A DNA stretch of 64,000 bases from Lepidostoma basale. Its lineage: Eukaryota > Arthropoda > Insecta > Trichoptera > Lepidostomatidae. Location: NCBI GenBank assembly GCA_022606425.2, contig JAHDVF020000510.1, positions 186,001-250,000 on the forward strand, in the 5' to 3' direction. This document shows positions 11,276-21,792 of the stretch, in pieces (the first letter of the stretch is position 1; each line of letters starts with the position of its first letter). Under the pieces are notes generated by a model. It was not told the DNA's origin, did no database searches, and saw nothing but the letters and a program-made list of their open reading frames with translations. The position numbers were made by a program, and so were the translations under genes.

Positions 11276-11344
11276 AGTATATTTGTGTCATTAAAGGGTA
11301 AGCATTAAGAATTAAACTTTAAACAAGTATTTAAAAAGGATAAA

Positions 11345-11625
11345 CGGCCCGCTTAATATTTATCCTCTAAATCTCCCACGTCTCGCTAAGTCCCACAGTA
11401 ATCCGGCGTAAGATTTCGGAATCCCCGTTCGTGAGGAGAAAGAAAGCGATAATTTTCGATCGGAAAACAAAAACGACGACTGCCGCGTTTCAATCGACAC
11501 TCGGGCGTCGGGGGTTAAGCCCGACGCTACGGGAAGTGACGGTCCGTCGCGACGCCGACGCCACACGAGCTAAGCCGCCGGGCGACGCTAATATGCCGGC
11601 ACCGAGCTACACATGCTTTTTCCGT
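11345..11625. other. GC-rich anonymous block
   Basis: Markedly GC- and CpG-rich against its surroundings (for example around 11505-11590). No repeat copy in the window, no convincing exon borders. Could be a regulatory region or a non-coding first exon. Function unknown. Confidence 0.35.
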
Positions 11626-11955
11626 CTGCTATAACAGTTTAATATTGTGTTGGTCTAAATGGTTGTTGATCGAATGTTCACGTATATATATTTAATACAA
11701 GTAATAAATTAAATTAAAATAGAAGGCCACTAAACACCGTAATCGCTCGTTTTTCATCATGGAGTGATAAAATGAAGGATAATTAATCCAAACTAAACCT
11801 AATTGCTTTAAGTAGATACACGCTGACATTCTTAATTTAAAAGTAATCTGAAACTCTTTTAAATTATATTCGAGTATATCCCATTGGCGCAAATAAATAA
11901 CAATGAAAACATATTTTTTCTACGCGTTTTATTATATTTTGTGGGAATGACATGT

Positions 11956-12203
11956 CGAGATGAAGACACTGAGGACGATAGCAGGCAAGATACCTAGAGA
12001 TCGGCGAGGAACACCAGAATAAGAGAGATATGTGAGGTTGAGGATATTATAAGATGGAATAGACGGCGAAGGAGCGATTGGAATGGCCATGTCCAAAGAA
12101 TGGAGACCATCAGCCTCACGGTACTCGTCCTCGTGAAAGCTGGAAGGACAGCTGAGAGTTCACCCTCTGGAGGGTCTATATAGGTCTACCACAAGGAAGA
12201 AAT
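11956..12203 (+). mobile_element. LINE family Z fragment inserted in a hammerhead H element
   Basis: Encodes EMKTLRTIAGKIPRDRR, then shifted relics of the Z C-terminus. It is flanked by ACATGT on both sides (11950-11955 and 12204-12209), read as a 6-bp target duplication. The target is an H element: GGGAATG lies to the left and TTCGCC... to the right. Confidence 0.7.
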
Positions 12204-12544
12204 ACATGTTTCGCCATGTAAATGAATTATTCAATACAAATGATTATGGCTTAGTAAAGCGGAAAATGTCATTCTTATAAAATATGATAAAACTTCTATA
12301 AAAGAGAAGTTTTCATTCGTATTAACTATTGCAGAAAAATATTAAAGCGGTGAATGCAGTTCAAATTAAAGTGTTCTGAACAAAATATTGAAAGGGTTAT
12401 TAAGATAGTTAACAAACATAAATAGGGTGAAACAATGAAAGAATTAATTAATAAAAAATGGTTTCGAAAGAGAAAAAGAAATAGAGGAAGACCTAGGAAT
12501 TAAGATCCAAGCTGAAAACACATATTTTTCATATTTCATATTCA

Positions 12545-12935
12545 ATGTAAAACTTGTATATTTTATTTGTCTTTTTCTTTTTCATATACTTTGTTTATAT
12601 ATACAACACTAACTTAAAAAAAAAAAAAATACATATCAGACATGTTTCGGACAACCGGTCCTTCTTCAGTGATTCATGTTATAAAGATACATATTTAAAA
12701 TATTATAAAATTGTAAAATTAAAATATTATCAAATTTGACAGACGTCATAAAGATTTATTTTGGAACGTTTATGCTTTTGTTATAACAAATATTACGAAT
12801 CAATTGAAAAATTATATTAAAAATTAATGTTTTTATTGGGGTGGTTAAAAATAAAATAATAATTAAAAATTTTATTGTTTTTTTAAGTTTTTATTTTACA
12901 AGTTATATTACTATTATTAACATGCAAAATTTCAG
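12545..12935 (-). mobile_element. Penelope-like element 3' end with hammerhead E
   Basis: Reverse copy of the 39829-40440 element. Near 12905-12935 it keeps a relic of the coding end (EILHVNNS after shifts), then the non-coding stretch with ATGCTTTTGTTATAACAAAT, the ribozyme at 12635-12673, and the A/T tail with ATATACAACACTAACTT. Strongly degenerate coding part. Confidence 0.7.
12635..12673 (-). ncRNA. Complete hammerhead motif, family E (PLE-linked)
   Basis: Minus strand: stem I AUCA/UGAU (4 bp), CUGAAGA (12663-12669), one unpaired A, stem II GGAC-CGGUU-GUCC, GAAA (12645-12648), ACAUGU, then C12639 as the cleavage nucleotide. All core positions conserved. Confidence 0.72.
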
Positions 12936-13104
12936 AAATTCTTGTATATTTTGTTCAATTATACTTTCTTACCGATCGCGAATATCAGATGCAGCGTTCA
13001 TATTTAGATTTTTAGATTTAAAACACGTCTCAATGAGCCCTTGAGAGCCATAACAACGGTGCTTTTAAAGTTAGCATATTATTAGGAAAACGTGGTGAAT
13101 GCAT

Positions 13105-13175
13105 GCTGAGAAAGCGAGAGAATGAAGAGTGTGGCGGTCCATGCTTGCTGCCTTGACAGGAGACGGTGTGTTAGA
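13105..13175 (+). mobile_element. RTE-like LINE 3' terminus, degenerate
   Basis: Matches GCGAGAGA... GTGTGGCGGTCCAT, then GGAGACGGTGTG; the TTAG tail is lost. Confidence 0.5.
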
Positions 13176-13499
13176 AAAGAATTCTACATTCAGAAATAGT
13201 GCTAAAGAAATTTATCGAGTGGTTTGAACGCGTAACCGATGTTCCACGACCATAGCTGTTTTTTAGGAGAATTGTAGTAAATATTATAATATAATATCCA
13301 GTTTGCTTCGCAGGTTCTGCTAGCCAGAGTAGCCGTATTATCATATGAATACAGACCTCATCGCAAACTTGGGCGGTACTATACCGCCTCAAGTTCGGCT
13401 CGTGTTTCCAGAAAGTTAGGGCGGCAAGACGGTAGGGCTTAACCCTTAGACAGATGTCTGAGGGTCCGGGCTAACTGACAGAATCCACAATTAAAACAA

Positions 13500-13695
13500 T
13501 TTTGTTTAAACAGTCCATTGTTTTGGCCTTAACATTTTATACCTTAACATTTTAAACTGTTAAATTAAATAACTTCGTTTTTTGTATCACAATTGTATTT
13601 TATTTTACGCGACAGATGTTTCATCAACCTATGTTGACATCATCAGGTGTTACAATAATATATCAATTGTCAATTTTCGGTATATTTCGAATCTT
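13500..13695 (-). repeat. Hammerhead family D, single unit
   Basis: Left extension CAGTCCATTGTTTTGGCC, then arm block and ribozyme (minus, about 13601-13655): CUGAUGA, U, GUCAAC/GUUGAU stem II, GAAA, ACAUCUGU, C. Slightly mutated stem III. Confidence 0.6.
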
Positions 13696-13699
13696 TTTG

Positions 13700-14080
13700 T
13701 GTATTTGTTCCATATGTTATATTATAGTAGAAAAAAATAAATTACATTTTTTAAATATATTTTTTATATTTTTTTGTGTACTCGTATATTAATTTAATTT
13801 ATTTTATTTTTTATATTATCGTCATGTTTTATCATTATTTATTAGTTCTTACTGTTAAATAATAATTATTAGTACCTACTTATAACAAATAGCACAGGTT
13901 TATTTTTAAATTTGAATAATTGTATCGAATTTTAAATGCGTTTTTATTAGTCTTTCTTTGTTCAGTTCTAATTATATTTTTACACCTGAAGATGGAGGTA
14001 TCCTCCGAAACATGTAGTGTTTTTTTAAATATTTTTTATTAAATAGCGGATTAAACAAAGTTTTTCAATTTCCTAAGTAC
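13700..14080 (+). repeat. Hammerhead family C half-element
   Basis: Right half of a C dimer: TTATTTATTAGTTCTTACTG, AATAATTGTATCGAATTTTA, ribozyme at 13982-14020, then GCGGATTAAACAAAG. It abuts the D unit just upstream. Confidence 0.7.
13982..14020 (+). ncRNA. Complete hammerhead motif, family C
   Basis: Stem I ACAC (13982-13985) with GUGU (14017-14020), CUGAAGA (13986-13992), unpaired U, stem II GGAGG-UAU-CCUCC, GAAA (14007-14010), CAUGU, cleavage nucleotide A14016. The cleanest plus-strand copy. Confidence 0.74.
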
Positions 14081-14084
14081 AATA

Positions 14085-14165
14085 ATATATAATAAAACTT
14101 CTAGAAAACTGAGGTTTTCATTCGTATTAATTATTTAATATGGAGTTTTACATCATTGTTTAAGT
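14085..14165. repeat. Hammerhead family H right-end fragment
   Basis: AATAAAACTTCTAGAAAACT, GTTTTCATTCGTATTAATTA and ATGGAGTTTTACATCATTGT, the standard H end. Confidence 0.6.
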
Positions 14166-14805
14166 TACAGTAAATATATTACATTTTAAAGTTTCAGGCT
14201 TAATTTTGTTAATGATAAGATTCAGTAGAGAGTATGTTTTCCGGGTGCTGAATTAACTGCTACGCCAAAGGCTTAGGGTGGCTACGTGGGACGCGGGGGT
14301 GCCGGAGCCGCAACCCCCCTGTTATTGTAACAATGTAAACGTCAGCCTGTTTCGTGACTTATTGTGGAATCATCGCATTGTTGCCTGTAATTTATACATC
14401 TCGTTGTGAATTCTGACTTTGGAGTTATGGGAAATTGTAACGTTTTAGCCTGTACAAACAAATTCGAGAGATCTTCAGATCAGATATCGGTTTTGTGCTG
14501 TACAGATGCGATCAGTGCTAGTTAAACCACAGCAACTAAACCTATTTGGCATAAATACGAAAGAAAACGTCTATTTTCTAGAAGTTGTATTAAATGTTAT
14601 GTGAATGACGTGTAACCCACCAAATCACCTTCCAACAATGTTCACATTAGACGTAAGAGGAATAGCCACATGAGCTGAACCTCTTTAAGCCAGAAGATCC
14701 AAGTCCAAGTCCAAGCCAGTCTATTTTCTTTCGTATTAACAATTTAATTCCACCAAGAGTCAATTTTTGATGATGCCTTCGACAGGTATCATAAAAATTG
14801 TGTAA
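14166..14805. other. No gene; short H arm at 14560-14620
   Basis: Unrecognised apart from ACGAAAGAAAACGTCTATTT...GAATGACGTGT, a partial H arm, and AAGTCCAAGTCC-type short repeats at 14697-14712. Confidence 0.4.
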
Positions 14806-14807
14806 CA

Positions 14808-15362
14808 TGTCTTCTTCATCTTCTTTTAGACCTTTGATCTGTTCCTGTAATCAGGCTGGCCTCTCTTGGGAGCTCGACTCCCAGCTATCCCTCCATATCT
14901 TTGGTGGTCTTCCGGGGGGACGGTAGACGGCAGGAATCTGATGCGCCACAGCGGGTGGGATTCTGGTGGGACCCATCCTCTGCACGTGCGCATTCCAGTA
15001 TCTTCTGCGTTGTCTGCCCCATCTCATGACATTTTCCACCTTGCAGATTTCGCGGATAGTCGTGTTCCTCACCCAATCCCGAAGAGTCTTCATCCTCAGC
15101 GTCCGCATCTCTTTCACATTAGCCTTCGTTCTTGTGGTATCCGCTCTGGTCTCAATGCTATATGTCAGTATAGGGCTCACGCAGGTTTTGTATATTTTGA
15201 CCTGTCAGTTCTCATATACTTGTTTTTCCATATGATCTCCTTGAGACAACCTGATACCACCGAAGCCTTTTTGACTTGTCCTATTATTTCACTGACGTGA
15301 TCATTTTGCCTGAGCCGATCCACTCCCAGATATCTAAACCATGCAACCTTTTCCAGCATTCT
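14808..15362 (-). mobile_element. LINE family Z fragment
   Basis: Minus-strand reading from MLEKVAWFRYLGVDRLRQND through CLKEIIWKNKYM, LTYSIETRADTTRTKANVKE and VMRWGRQRRRYWNAHVQRMG to WRDSWESSSQERP, with frameshifts between blocks. The 3' end is the CTTCTTCATCTTC tail at the left edge. About the last 170 codons of the element. Confidence 0.88.
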
Positions 15363-16009
15363 GTCATATGTACTCGTATAAGGATAACCCGTATTTTAAG
15401 GGTTCTTTTGAGCAAAACATGTCATTCAAATAAAATAAAATAAATCTGCCAGACCATAGACGTTATAAATTATAACCAATTCTCCTTCCAAATTAATAAG
15501 GCAATGACACTGTGGAAAACAATGTGTTAATGCACTAACAAAATAGTTAAAACGTTAATGGAAGAAAAAGTGTGTTATACTATTGGTCTTTCATCGACAA
15601 GAGATTCGTATATATTTAAATAAGGGTTTAAAAAAATTCCCAAGGACGACAAGAACGTAAAGAAGAAAGTGGAAGAGAAAAAAGGCGAAAGGAAAAGATG
15701 GAAAGTGTAAGATAGGAGAAACGAGCGATTGAACCGATTTGAAGGGAAATAAATCTGGCTTTTATGGAGATGCAAAAGCCTCTAATGAAAACTCCATTTC
15801 TAATAAAGTACCATCTAATGAGAGTTGGATTGTTAATTTTTCCGCCTGCCACAATCATTGATAAGGACATCGAGCAAGGGGCGTCTCGTGGGGAAAAATC
15901 TATGCGAAAAATACCTCAAACAATATTTAGATTAAAATAATTTATTACATTAAATCAGTAAAATATTAACGATAAAGAATACGTATTATTTCATTCAAAC
16001 TCTTTTATT
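15363..16009. other. No gene; polypurine tract
   Basis: Contains TACTCGTA at 15371 and a purine-rich plus strand at about 15630-15725. No coding signal. Confidence 0.4.
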
Positions 16010-16017
16010 TTATTTAA

Positions 16018-16294
16018 GAAAAGTGAAAAAGCTAAAATGGCAGTTCACAATGGTGTTCTTGTATCGACCCTTATGTATGGAAGCAAAGCAGAAGGATGAA
16101 AGTAGAATAAATGAAGTAGAAATGAGATCTCTTACACAAATTTGTAGAAAATCTGTGTATGATGGTGTCGAATGAAAATATAAGAAGTGAATGCGGTGCA
16201 AATCAGAGTTTTATGAACAAAAAAATTAAAGTTTCATTAAGATGGTTAAGACACATGGAAATAATGAATGAAGAAAGAATAGTTAAAAAAAGTA
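16018..16294 (+). mobile_element. RTE-like LINE fragment, split by a hammerhead D dimer (left part)
   Basis: GCTAAAATGGCAGTTCACAA, GTATGGAAGCAAAGC, GAAATGAGATCTCTTA, then degenerate KGSLRWF region to AAAAAAGTA. The right part resumes at 16569. Confidence 0.75.
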
Positions 16295-16568
16295 TGTAGT
16301 CCATTGTGTTGGCCGAAACACTATGATACTTCATCATTATTACTGTTAAAATTTAAAACACTGTTATAATATCACAATTTATTTTTATTCACTGAAAGTG
16401 TCGGGACAGCTGTTTCGCCAACGGATGTTGGCATCATCAGGTGTTACAATAAACAGTTTATTGTAACACCTGACGATGCCAACATCGGTTGAAGAAACAG
16501 CAGTCGCGACACTCTCAGTGAATAAAGAGTAATTATGATATTATAACAGTGTTTTAAATAACAGTAAT
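16295..16568. mobile_element. Hammerhead family D inverted dimer inserted in RTE (274 bp)
   Basis: The left extension (GTCCATTGTGTTGGCCGAAA) is followed by a palindrome with outer arms ATTACTGTTA...AAAACACTGTTATAATATC. Minus unit 16399-16445: CUGAUGA, U, GCCAAC/(G)UUGGC, GAAACAGCUGUC. Plus unit 16463-16510: CUGACGA, U, GCCAAC, with stem II and GAAA damaged. It is flanked by AAAAAAGTA (16286-16294 and 16569-16577) inside an RTE copy, so the dimer moved as one unit. Confidence 0.72.
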
Positions 16569-16930
16569 AAAAAAGTAATTGTTAACGATGTAAATGGAAC
16601 TAGAAATAGAGGAAGACCGAGACCGAAGACACTTCCATACATAAGGGTTGGCACTAGAGTTCCATTATGTACTGTCAAAGTGTTTTATTTTACTATACAA
16701 AATGTAGAAAAAATATCTAGCCGAGGACGACCGAGGAAAACATGGCATGACCAAATTAATCAATTACTAAAAGGCGGTCACATTCGAAGTCGTAATAATC
16801 GACGTGCGTGTATGATACGATGTATGAATGTAGAGGAATCCCGAGAGGTATGGCAGAACAGAGCATTGTGGAGATCCATCCTCTCTGCCTACTCCTCCGG
16901 GGAAATGGCGTGATGTTAGTTTGTTAGTTA
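16569..16930 (+). mobile_element. RTE-like LINE fragments (rearranged, ending in LLKGG-type 3' end)
   Basis: 16575-16622 continues the split copy (ATTGTTAACGATGTAAATGG). 16625-16675 is a short minus-strand RTE piece (CTTCCATACATAAGGGTTGG). From about 16715 a second copy encodes SRGRPRKTWHDQINQLLKGG to SAYSSGEMA, stop, and a degenerate (TTAG)n tail. Confidence 0.75.
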
Positions 16931-16984
16931 GAAGTAAATTTTAGTAAATGTTTTATTTTGTAATATTACGGATATTTTAATTAA

Positions 16985-17735
16985 CATATTTTTAATTTTA
17001 ACAAGGTAATGATTTTTGAAAAGGAAGAAACCACGACAGTCGCGTGAATGGTGAAAATTTGGAGCAAGTAGTTGAGTTCGTGTATTTAGGTAGTATGTTT
17101 ACAAGAGATGGGCGAGTGGAGAGGGATATTGAAAGAAGGGTTGGAGCAGGCAACAAAGTGAATGGTGCACTTAAAGTTGTCATCGCAAACAAAAACCTAT
17201 CAAAAAAAGCTAAAATGGCAGTGCACAATGGTGTTCTTCTACCGACCCTTATGTATGGAAGCGAAGCATGGAACTGGCAAAAGAAGGATGAAAGTAGAAT
17301 AAATGCAGTTGAAATGAGATCTCTTAGAAGAATGTGTGGATACTCTGTGTATGATAGGGTGCCGAATGAAAATATAAGAAGTGAATGCGGTGCGAATGAT
17401 GGTGTCATGAACAAAATAATGAAAGGATCATTAAGATGGTTTGGACATATTGAAAGAATGAATGAAGAAAGAATGGTAAAAAAATTATATGTTAGTGATG
17501 TAAATGGAACCAGCAATAAAGGAAGACCGAGGAAAACGTGGCACGATCAAATAAATCAAATATTGAATGTCGGCCATGTGAGGAGTCAGAGAAATCGACG
17601 CGCGTGCATGACACGATGTATGAATGTTGAGGAAGCGAGAGAAATATGTCAGGACAGAAAAGTGTGGCAGTCCATTCTTTCTGCCTACCCCTGCGGGGAG
17701 ACGGCGTGATGGTTAGTTAGTTAGTTATATTTTTA
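16985..17735 (+). mobile_element. RTE-like LINE 3' region, best-preserved ILNVGHV copy
   Basis: Encodes VNGENLEQVVEFVYLGSMFT (after a shift at the start), ERDIERRVGAGNKVNGALKV, YGSEAWNWQKKDESRINAVE, MKGSLRWFGHIERMNEERMV and GRPRKTWHDQINQILNVGHV to SAYPCGETA, stop. The frame is open for about 220 codons and ends with GACGGCGTGATGGTTAGTTAG. Only the RT palm end and the C-terminal tail survive; RT catalytic blocks and endonuclease are absent. Confidence 0.9.
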
Positions 17736-17944
17736 ATTAACCCTTCAGTGCATGGTGTAACAAATTTGCTACAAACCGAAAATATACTAATATATGTATG
17801 TCATATTTTAATTTAATATATATTCATGTTGTACTCTACACTCTACATTCCCATCTATCTATTAAGGTGCTTGTGAGGCGCTGGTTTACAATTATTTTTT
17901 ACAAATACTGAGTTTAAAAAACGTTCTTTTTAAATTGTTCATCT

Positions 17945-17995
17945 GCCTATCCCTCCGGGGGAATGGTGTGATTGTTAGTTAGTTAGTTAGTTTTT
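17945..17995 (+). mobile_element. RTE 3' terminus only
   Basis: CTGCCTATCCCTCCGGGGG, then GTGTGATTG and (TTAG)n. A very short 5'-truncated insertion of about 50 bp. Confidence 0.7.
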
Positions 17996-18775
17996 TTACA
18001 AAATGTAGTATCACACGCCGCTACTGCGCAGTCTTCAAGACGTAGAATGGCTTCAGTGCCAATATTTCGGCACGGCTTTCAGGTTTAACGGCCTATAAAC
18101 ACTCTCCCCGATACTGAAATGAAAAACAAATGACTAATTACGACTCGGGCGGGGGAATAAATTTTGATTACGTTTCGATATTATTAACGTCGCCTCCACC
18201 CCCTTCGGAGATAAACGGGTCCATAGAATTATCTCGCGAAATTGCCCGTTAAAACAAAAATGACAATGTCGTTTGTGAAATATCGCAATTCAAGTATTTC
18301 CTAAGTGTGGTTTTGTGAGATACCGCGAAACTTGTAGGGCCTTTGTTGGATAAAAAAAAACTGTATAAAAACAGCTATAAAAATGCGGTAAAATATTTAC
18401 TAGTCAGTGCGAGTTTTTTTTATGAATATTCATCCCTAAAACAAGGGTAGAAAATGTAAAATATGGAAATATAATATATTGTTTTTATACAACAGTATGA
18501 AATAGTTCATCTTTACAAGTTTATCAAATTCTTCTCGTTTCTACAAGATGCTGTGGCCCGGAAACCATATTTATAAAGTTTCGGTAGTAAAATATCTAAG
18601 AAAAAAGTTCGATTTTATACAAGTAAAGTAATATTAATAAAGTATCTTGAGTGCTTCCTAATCGAAGAGTCATAATACCTTTAAAGCGGCCCTTACATGC
18701 TCAATATTATTAACAATACCAGTATTGTTAATAATATTGATACAGTATTAACTCATATTAGAGGGTACCACTGTC
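17996..18775. other. No gene; one perfect hairpin
   Basis: Unrecognised sequence. TCAATATTATTAACAATAC (18701-18719) and its exact complement (18722-18740) form a 19-bp hairpin with a 2-nt loop. Confidence 0.5.
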
Positions 18776-19770
18776 AATATCAAATCAAATCAGTTTATTA
18801 ACTCAAAAGACATTACAAACAGGAAAATGTTTAAGGCATCTATTGAGTACAGATAAAATATTATAAAAATACAACATAGTACCAGGAACGCATTAGAGAT
18901 GGTAGTACATTAGGAAGACAAGTTAATTTTTAAAGTCAAGAGTATTTGTCTCCTGAACGTACCTTCACTAATATGAAAGACGTCGATCTCCGAGGAGACC
19001 GCGTTTAGCAGACTAATTGCTCTTCTCACCTGTGTCACCAGAGGCAGATTGATTTTGGTGGCCGGTAGGTAAAACGGAGAAGTCGTAGAAATCTATCAGG
19101 GACAAAAAGACCAACATCCTCTAGCACGGCCGAGTTTTCGAAATATCCCCTGATTAATTTAAAGAAATGGATAATAAGATGCCCATCTCTTCGAAGCTGT
19201 AATAAATTGGTTCTAAGCATTAGAAATGCCGTGGGATAGAGCCACGGATAACTACCATACCCCCGCATGTAGAGATATCTCAAAAAAAAATTCTGAACCC
19301 TTTCCAACATAACGGAATATCTCGCCTCGTGAGGACTCCATATCACAGAACCACTTTCAAGTCTGATCCAATGCGTTGTATAGGACTCTGAGCACATTGG
19401 GATTTCTGAAAACTCTTCCGGTCCGAATGATGAAGCCTAACATCCTCAGTGCAATGTTACAAATCCTCTCGATATGTGCACGAAATGTCAGCCTACTATC
19501 ATAAATGATTCCGAGATCCTTAATCGTAGATACGTGAGTTAATTGCTGGTTGTTCATTGTGTATCTATGATACAAAGTTCTCAATGCTGTAGTAAAAGAT
19601 AGCATAGCGCACATAGAGACATTGAAGTGCATTTTATTAATGTGACTCCAGTTAACAATATTATCAATGTCCGACTGGAGGCGAAGACAGTCATCAAGAT
19701 TGTTAATTTCTAGGAATAATTTCAACATATTATATATGTCGGGTCCCCCCAACTTTGGCGATCACCTCGG
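18776..19770 (-). mobile_element. Jockey-type LINE 3' part (J1)
   Basis: Minus strand: LQSDIDNIVNWSHINKMHFN, IKDLGIIYDSRLTFRAHIER, RMLGFIIRTGRVFRNPNVLR, a frameshift near 19380, then SGSVIWSPHEARYSVMLERV and NFFLRYLYMRG. This is the RT thumb/C-terminal region of the Jockey clade. The 3' end is AACTGATTTGATTTGATATT. The RT catalytic core lies upstream and is missing. Confidence 0.88.
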
Positions 19771-20337
19771 CGAACCTGACATTTGAAACAGTAAGTTGAT
19801 GACATGTAAAGTTTATAAAAAAATACGTATAAAAAGTGCTAAAGTTAATTGATAGTTATACTGAGTAATTCGAACAAAGCTGTAAATCGCAAGTCGTTAA
19901 ATTCTCGCGTAAATACATTTTAGCGTAATGTGACCGGCGTTTTCCCAATTATTTCGCAAATTCTGCGATCATCCCTTCGGAAGGGCGCAGGTGGCGAGAA
20001 CAGCCCTTAAACACAGATTACCCGGGGTGGATGTTGATAATAAAACTGAAATACTTCCCACGCTAGACATTTCAATATTGAAAACATATCAATTCAAATG
20101 GTTTCCGTTCCTACCCTCCATCATGAGGGGCTGTTAGAATATATTTCGCTCAACAGTAATAATTGACAGAAATAATAAGAAAAGGGTGGAAAGATTGAAT
20201 GCGGTATAATAAAATACAGCCTCAAATAGAATACTAATTATCTTATATTAATATGTTATTTATAGACCTGGTCGTTTGAACAAAATTACTGTATACGCTT
20301 TGTTTTAGCTGTAATATTGATTCTCACGGTATGACGA
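19771..20337. other. No gene recognised
   Basis: Mixed composition, a small GC-richer patch at 19960-20030. No repeat or coding match. Confidence 0.4.
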
Positions 20338-20872
20338 CATTAGTGTAAACGGTGAAAATCTGGAACAAGTGGATGAATTTGTTTATTTAAGAAGTATGTT
20401 AACAAAGGATGGGAGGGTGGAGAAGGATATTGAAAGAAGGGTTGGGGCAGGCAACATAATAAATGGTGCACTTAAAGTTGTCATCGCAAACTATCTAAAA
20501 AATCTGTATTTGATAGAGTGTCAAATGCAAGTATAAGAAGTGAATGCGGTGCGAATGAAAGTGTTATGAACAAAATAATGAAAGGGTCGTTAAGATGGTT
20601 TGGACACGTGGAAAGAATGAGTGAAGACAGAATGGTGAAGAAGGTTTATGTAAACGACGTAAACGGAGCTAGAAATAGAGGAAGACAGGGGAAAACGTGG
20701 CACGATCAAATTAATCAAATATTAAACATCGGTCAAGTAAGGAGTCAGAGAAATCGACGTGCGTGCATGACAAGATGTATGAATGTAGAGGAAGCGAGAG
20801 AAGTATGTCAGGACAGAACAGTGTGGCGTTCCATTCTTTCTGCGGGGAGACGGCGTGATGGTTAGTTTGCTA
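20338..20872 (+). mobile_element. RTE-like LINE fragment with internal deletion
   Basis: GGTGAAAATCTGGAACAAGT through ATTGAAAGAAGGGTTGGGG, then a deletion removing the segment for MYGSEAWNWQ...EMRSLRR. It resumes SNASIRSECGANESVMNKIM, KGSLRWFGHVERMSEDRMVK to CQDRTVWRSILSA, with the last codons shifted. Confidence 0.85.
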
Positions 20873-20875
20873 GTT

Positions 20876-21012
20876 TCTCACGACATGATAGGTAGCTAAT
20901 CTATCGCCATTTTATTGTGACATGAATTCTACACCATAACAATGACAGTGTGAGAATCAAACTACCATCGTTGAAAATCGAACCCGGGACTTTCAGTGTG
21001 GCAGTCATAATA
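20876..21012 (-). mobile_element. tRNA-derived SINE-T copy, degenerate
   Basis: Body blocks GATAGGTAGCTAATCTATCG and CATTTTATTGTGACATGAAT match the copy at 45830-46085. The head retains GAAAATCGAACCCGGGAC (a B-box on the minus strand). Confidence 0.7.
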
Positions 21013-21103
21013 GATATTTTTACAAATTATTCTAGCTTTATACCGTGGAATTCTGTTGTGAATTATAAATTGAATTTAACGCTAAATTTATAAACATTGG
21101 TAT

Positions 21104-21180
21104 AGTTACACCCGAAGACGGAGTGTATCTTCGAAACATATTGTGTTAATTTATTTGTACATTTTGGAAAATGAAAATAT
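21104..21180 (+). repeat. Hammerhead family C variant
   Basis: ACACCCGAAGACGGAG...CTTCGAAACATATTGTGTTA: CCGAAGA, one extra base, weak stem II GGAG/CUUC, GAAACAUAUU, GUGU pairing with ACAC. Degenerate. Confidence 0.5.
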
Positions 21181-21194
21181 ATGAAATATGATCT

Positions 21195-21325
21195 GTAGGT
21201 ACAAATGAAAATGTCCGTTCCTAGAAGTTTAATTATAATTTATGGAAATGACGCAAGGAGTTATCAATTCAAAATGTCTTAGCGATGTTTTCTTCAAGAA
21301 AACAGACGTTTTTATTCTAAATATG
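21195..21325. repeat. Hammerhead family H fragments
   Basis: Two short arms: AATGAAAATGTCCGTTCCTA with TTATGGAAATGACGCA, and GAAAACAGACGTTTTTATTC. The ribozyme part is lost. Confidence 0.45.
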
Positions 21326-21359
21326 GTATATATTTTTGGTATTCTTTAAAACTTAAGGC

Positions 21360-21740
21360 GTTCTTCTTCTTCTTCAGCCTATTCCCGTCCACTCCTGGAC
21401 AAAAGCCTCATCCTTTTGCTTCCACGTCACTCTGTCTTGTGCAGACTGCATCTAGGTTATATGGCATGTCTGTTCAGATCATCCTTCTACCGGTCAGGCA
21501 ACTATGCGGTTGCCCTGCACTTCTCTTTGCCGTCTACGGTCTCCGAGTCAGCAGTTGCCACTTAAGAGTCGCTACCCGGTGGATGATTTCAGTCACCTTT
21601 GTTTTTTCTCTCACCGTATCTCTTAGGCTTATTCCTAACATGGTTCTATCGATGGCTCTTTGGGTCACTTGTAGTTTCTCGGCACATTGTTTGGACAATG
21701 TTATAGTTTCGAGGCCATAAGTCGCAACTGACATATTACT
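21360..21740 (-). mobile_element. LINE family Y 3' fragment
   Basis: Minus strand: SVATYGLETITLSKQCAEKL, RAIDRTMLGISLRDTVREKT, KVTEIIHRVATLKWQ, then shifted text to a (GAA)n tail at 21363-21376. Closely related to 46445-46950 and 53325-53680. Confidence 0.85.
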
Positions 21741-21792
21741 TTTTTTCTTCTTCTTCTTATTCTTAGTTTGGGCCTAATGGCCTGTTTTTTAA
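21741..21792 (-). mobile_element. LINE family Z 3' end, left of the MITE
   Basis: The (GAA)n tail and terminal codons of a Z copy on the minus strand. The piggyBac-like MITE interrupts it at TTAA; the rest of the copy resumes at 22551. Confidence 0.75.

Noticed and set aside
12128..12142. TACTCGTC in LINE Z as a micro-insertion
   Set aside because: It is normal coding sequence (GTRPRE) in line with other Z copies.
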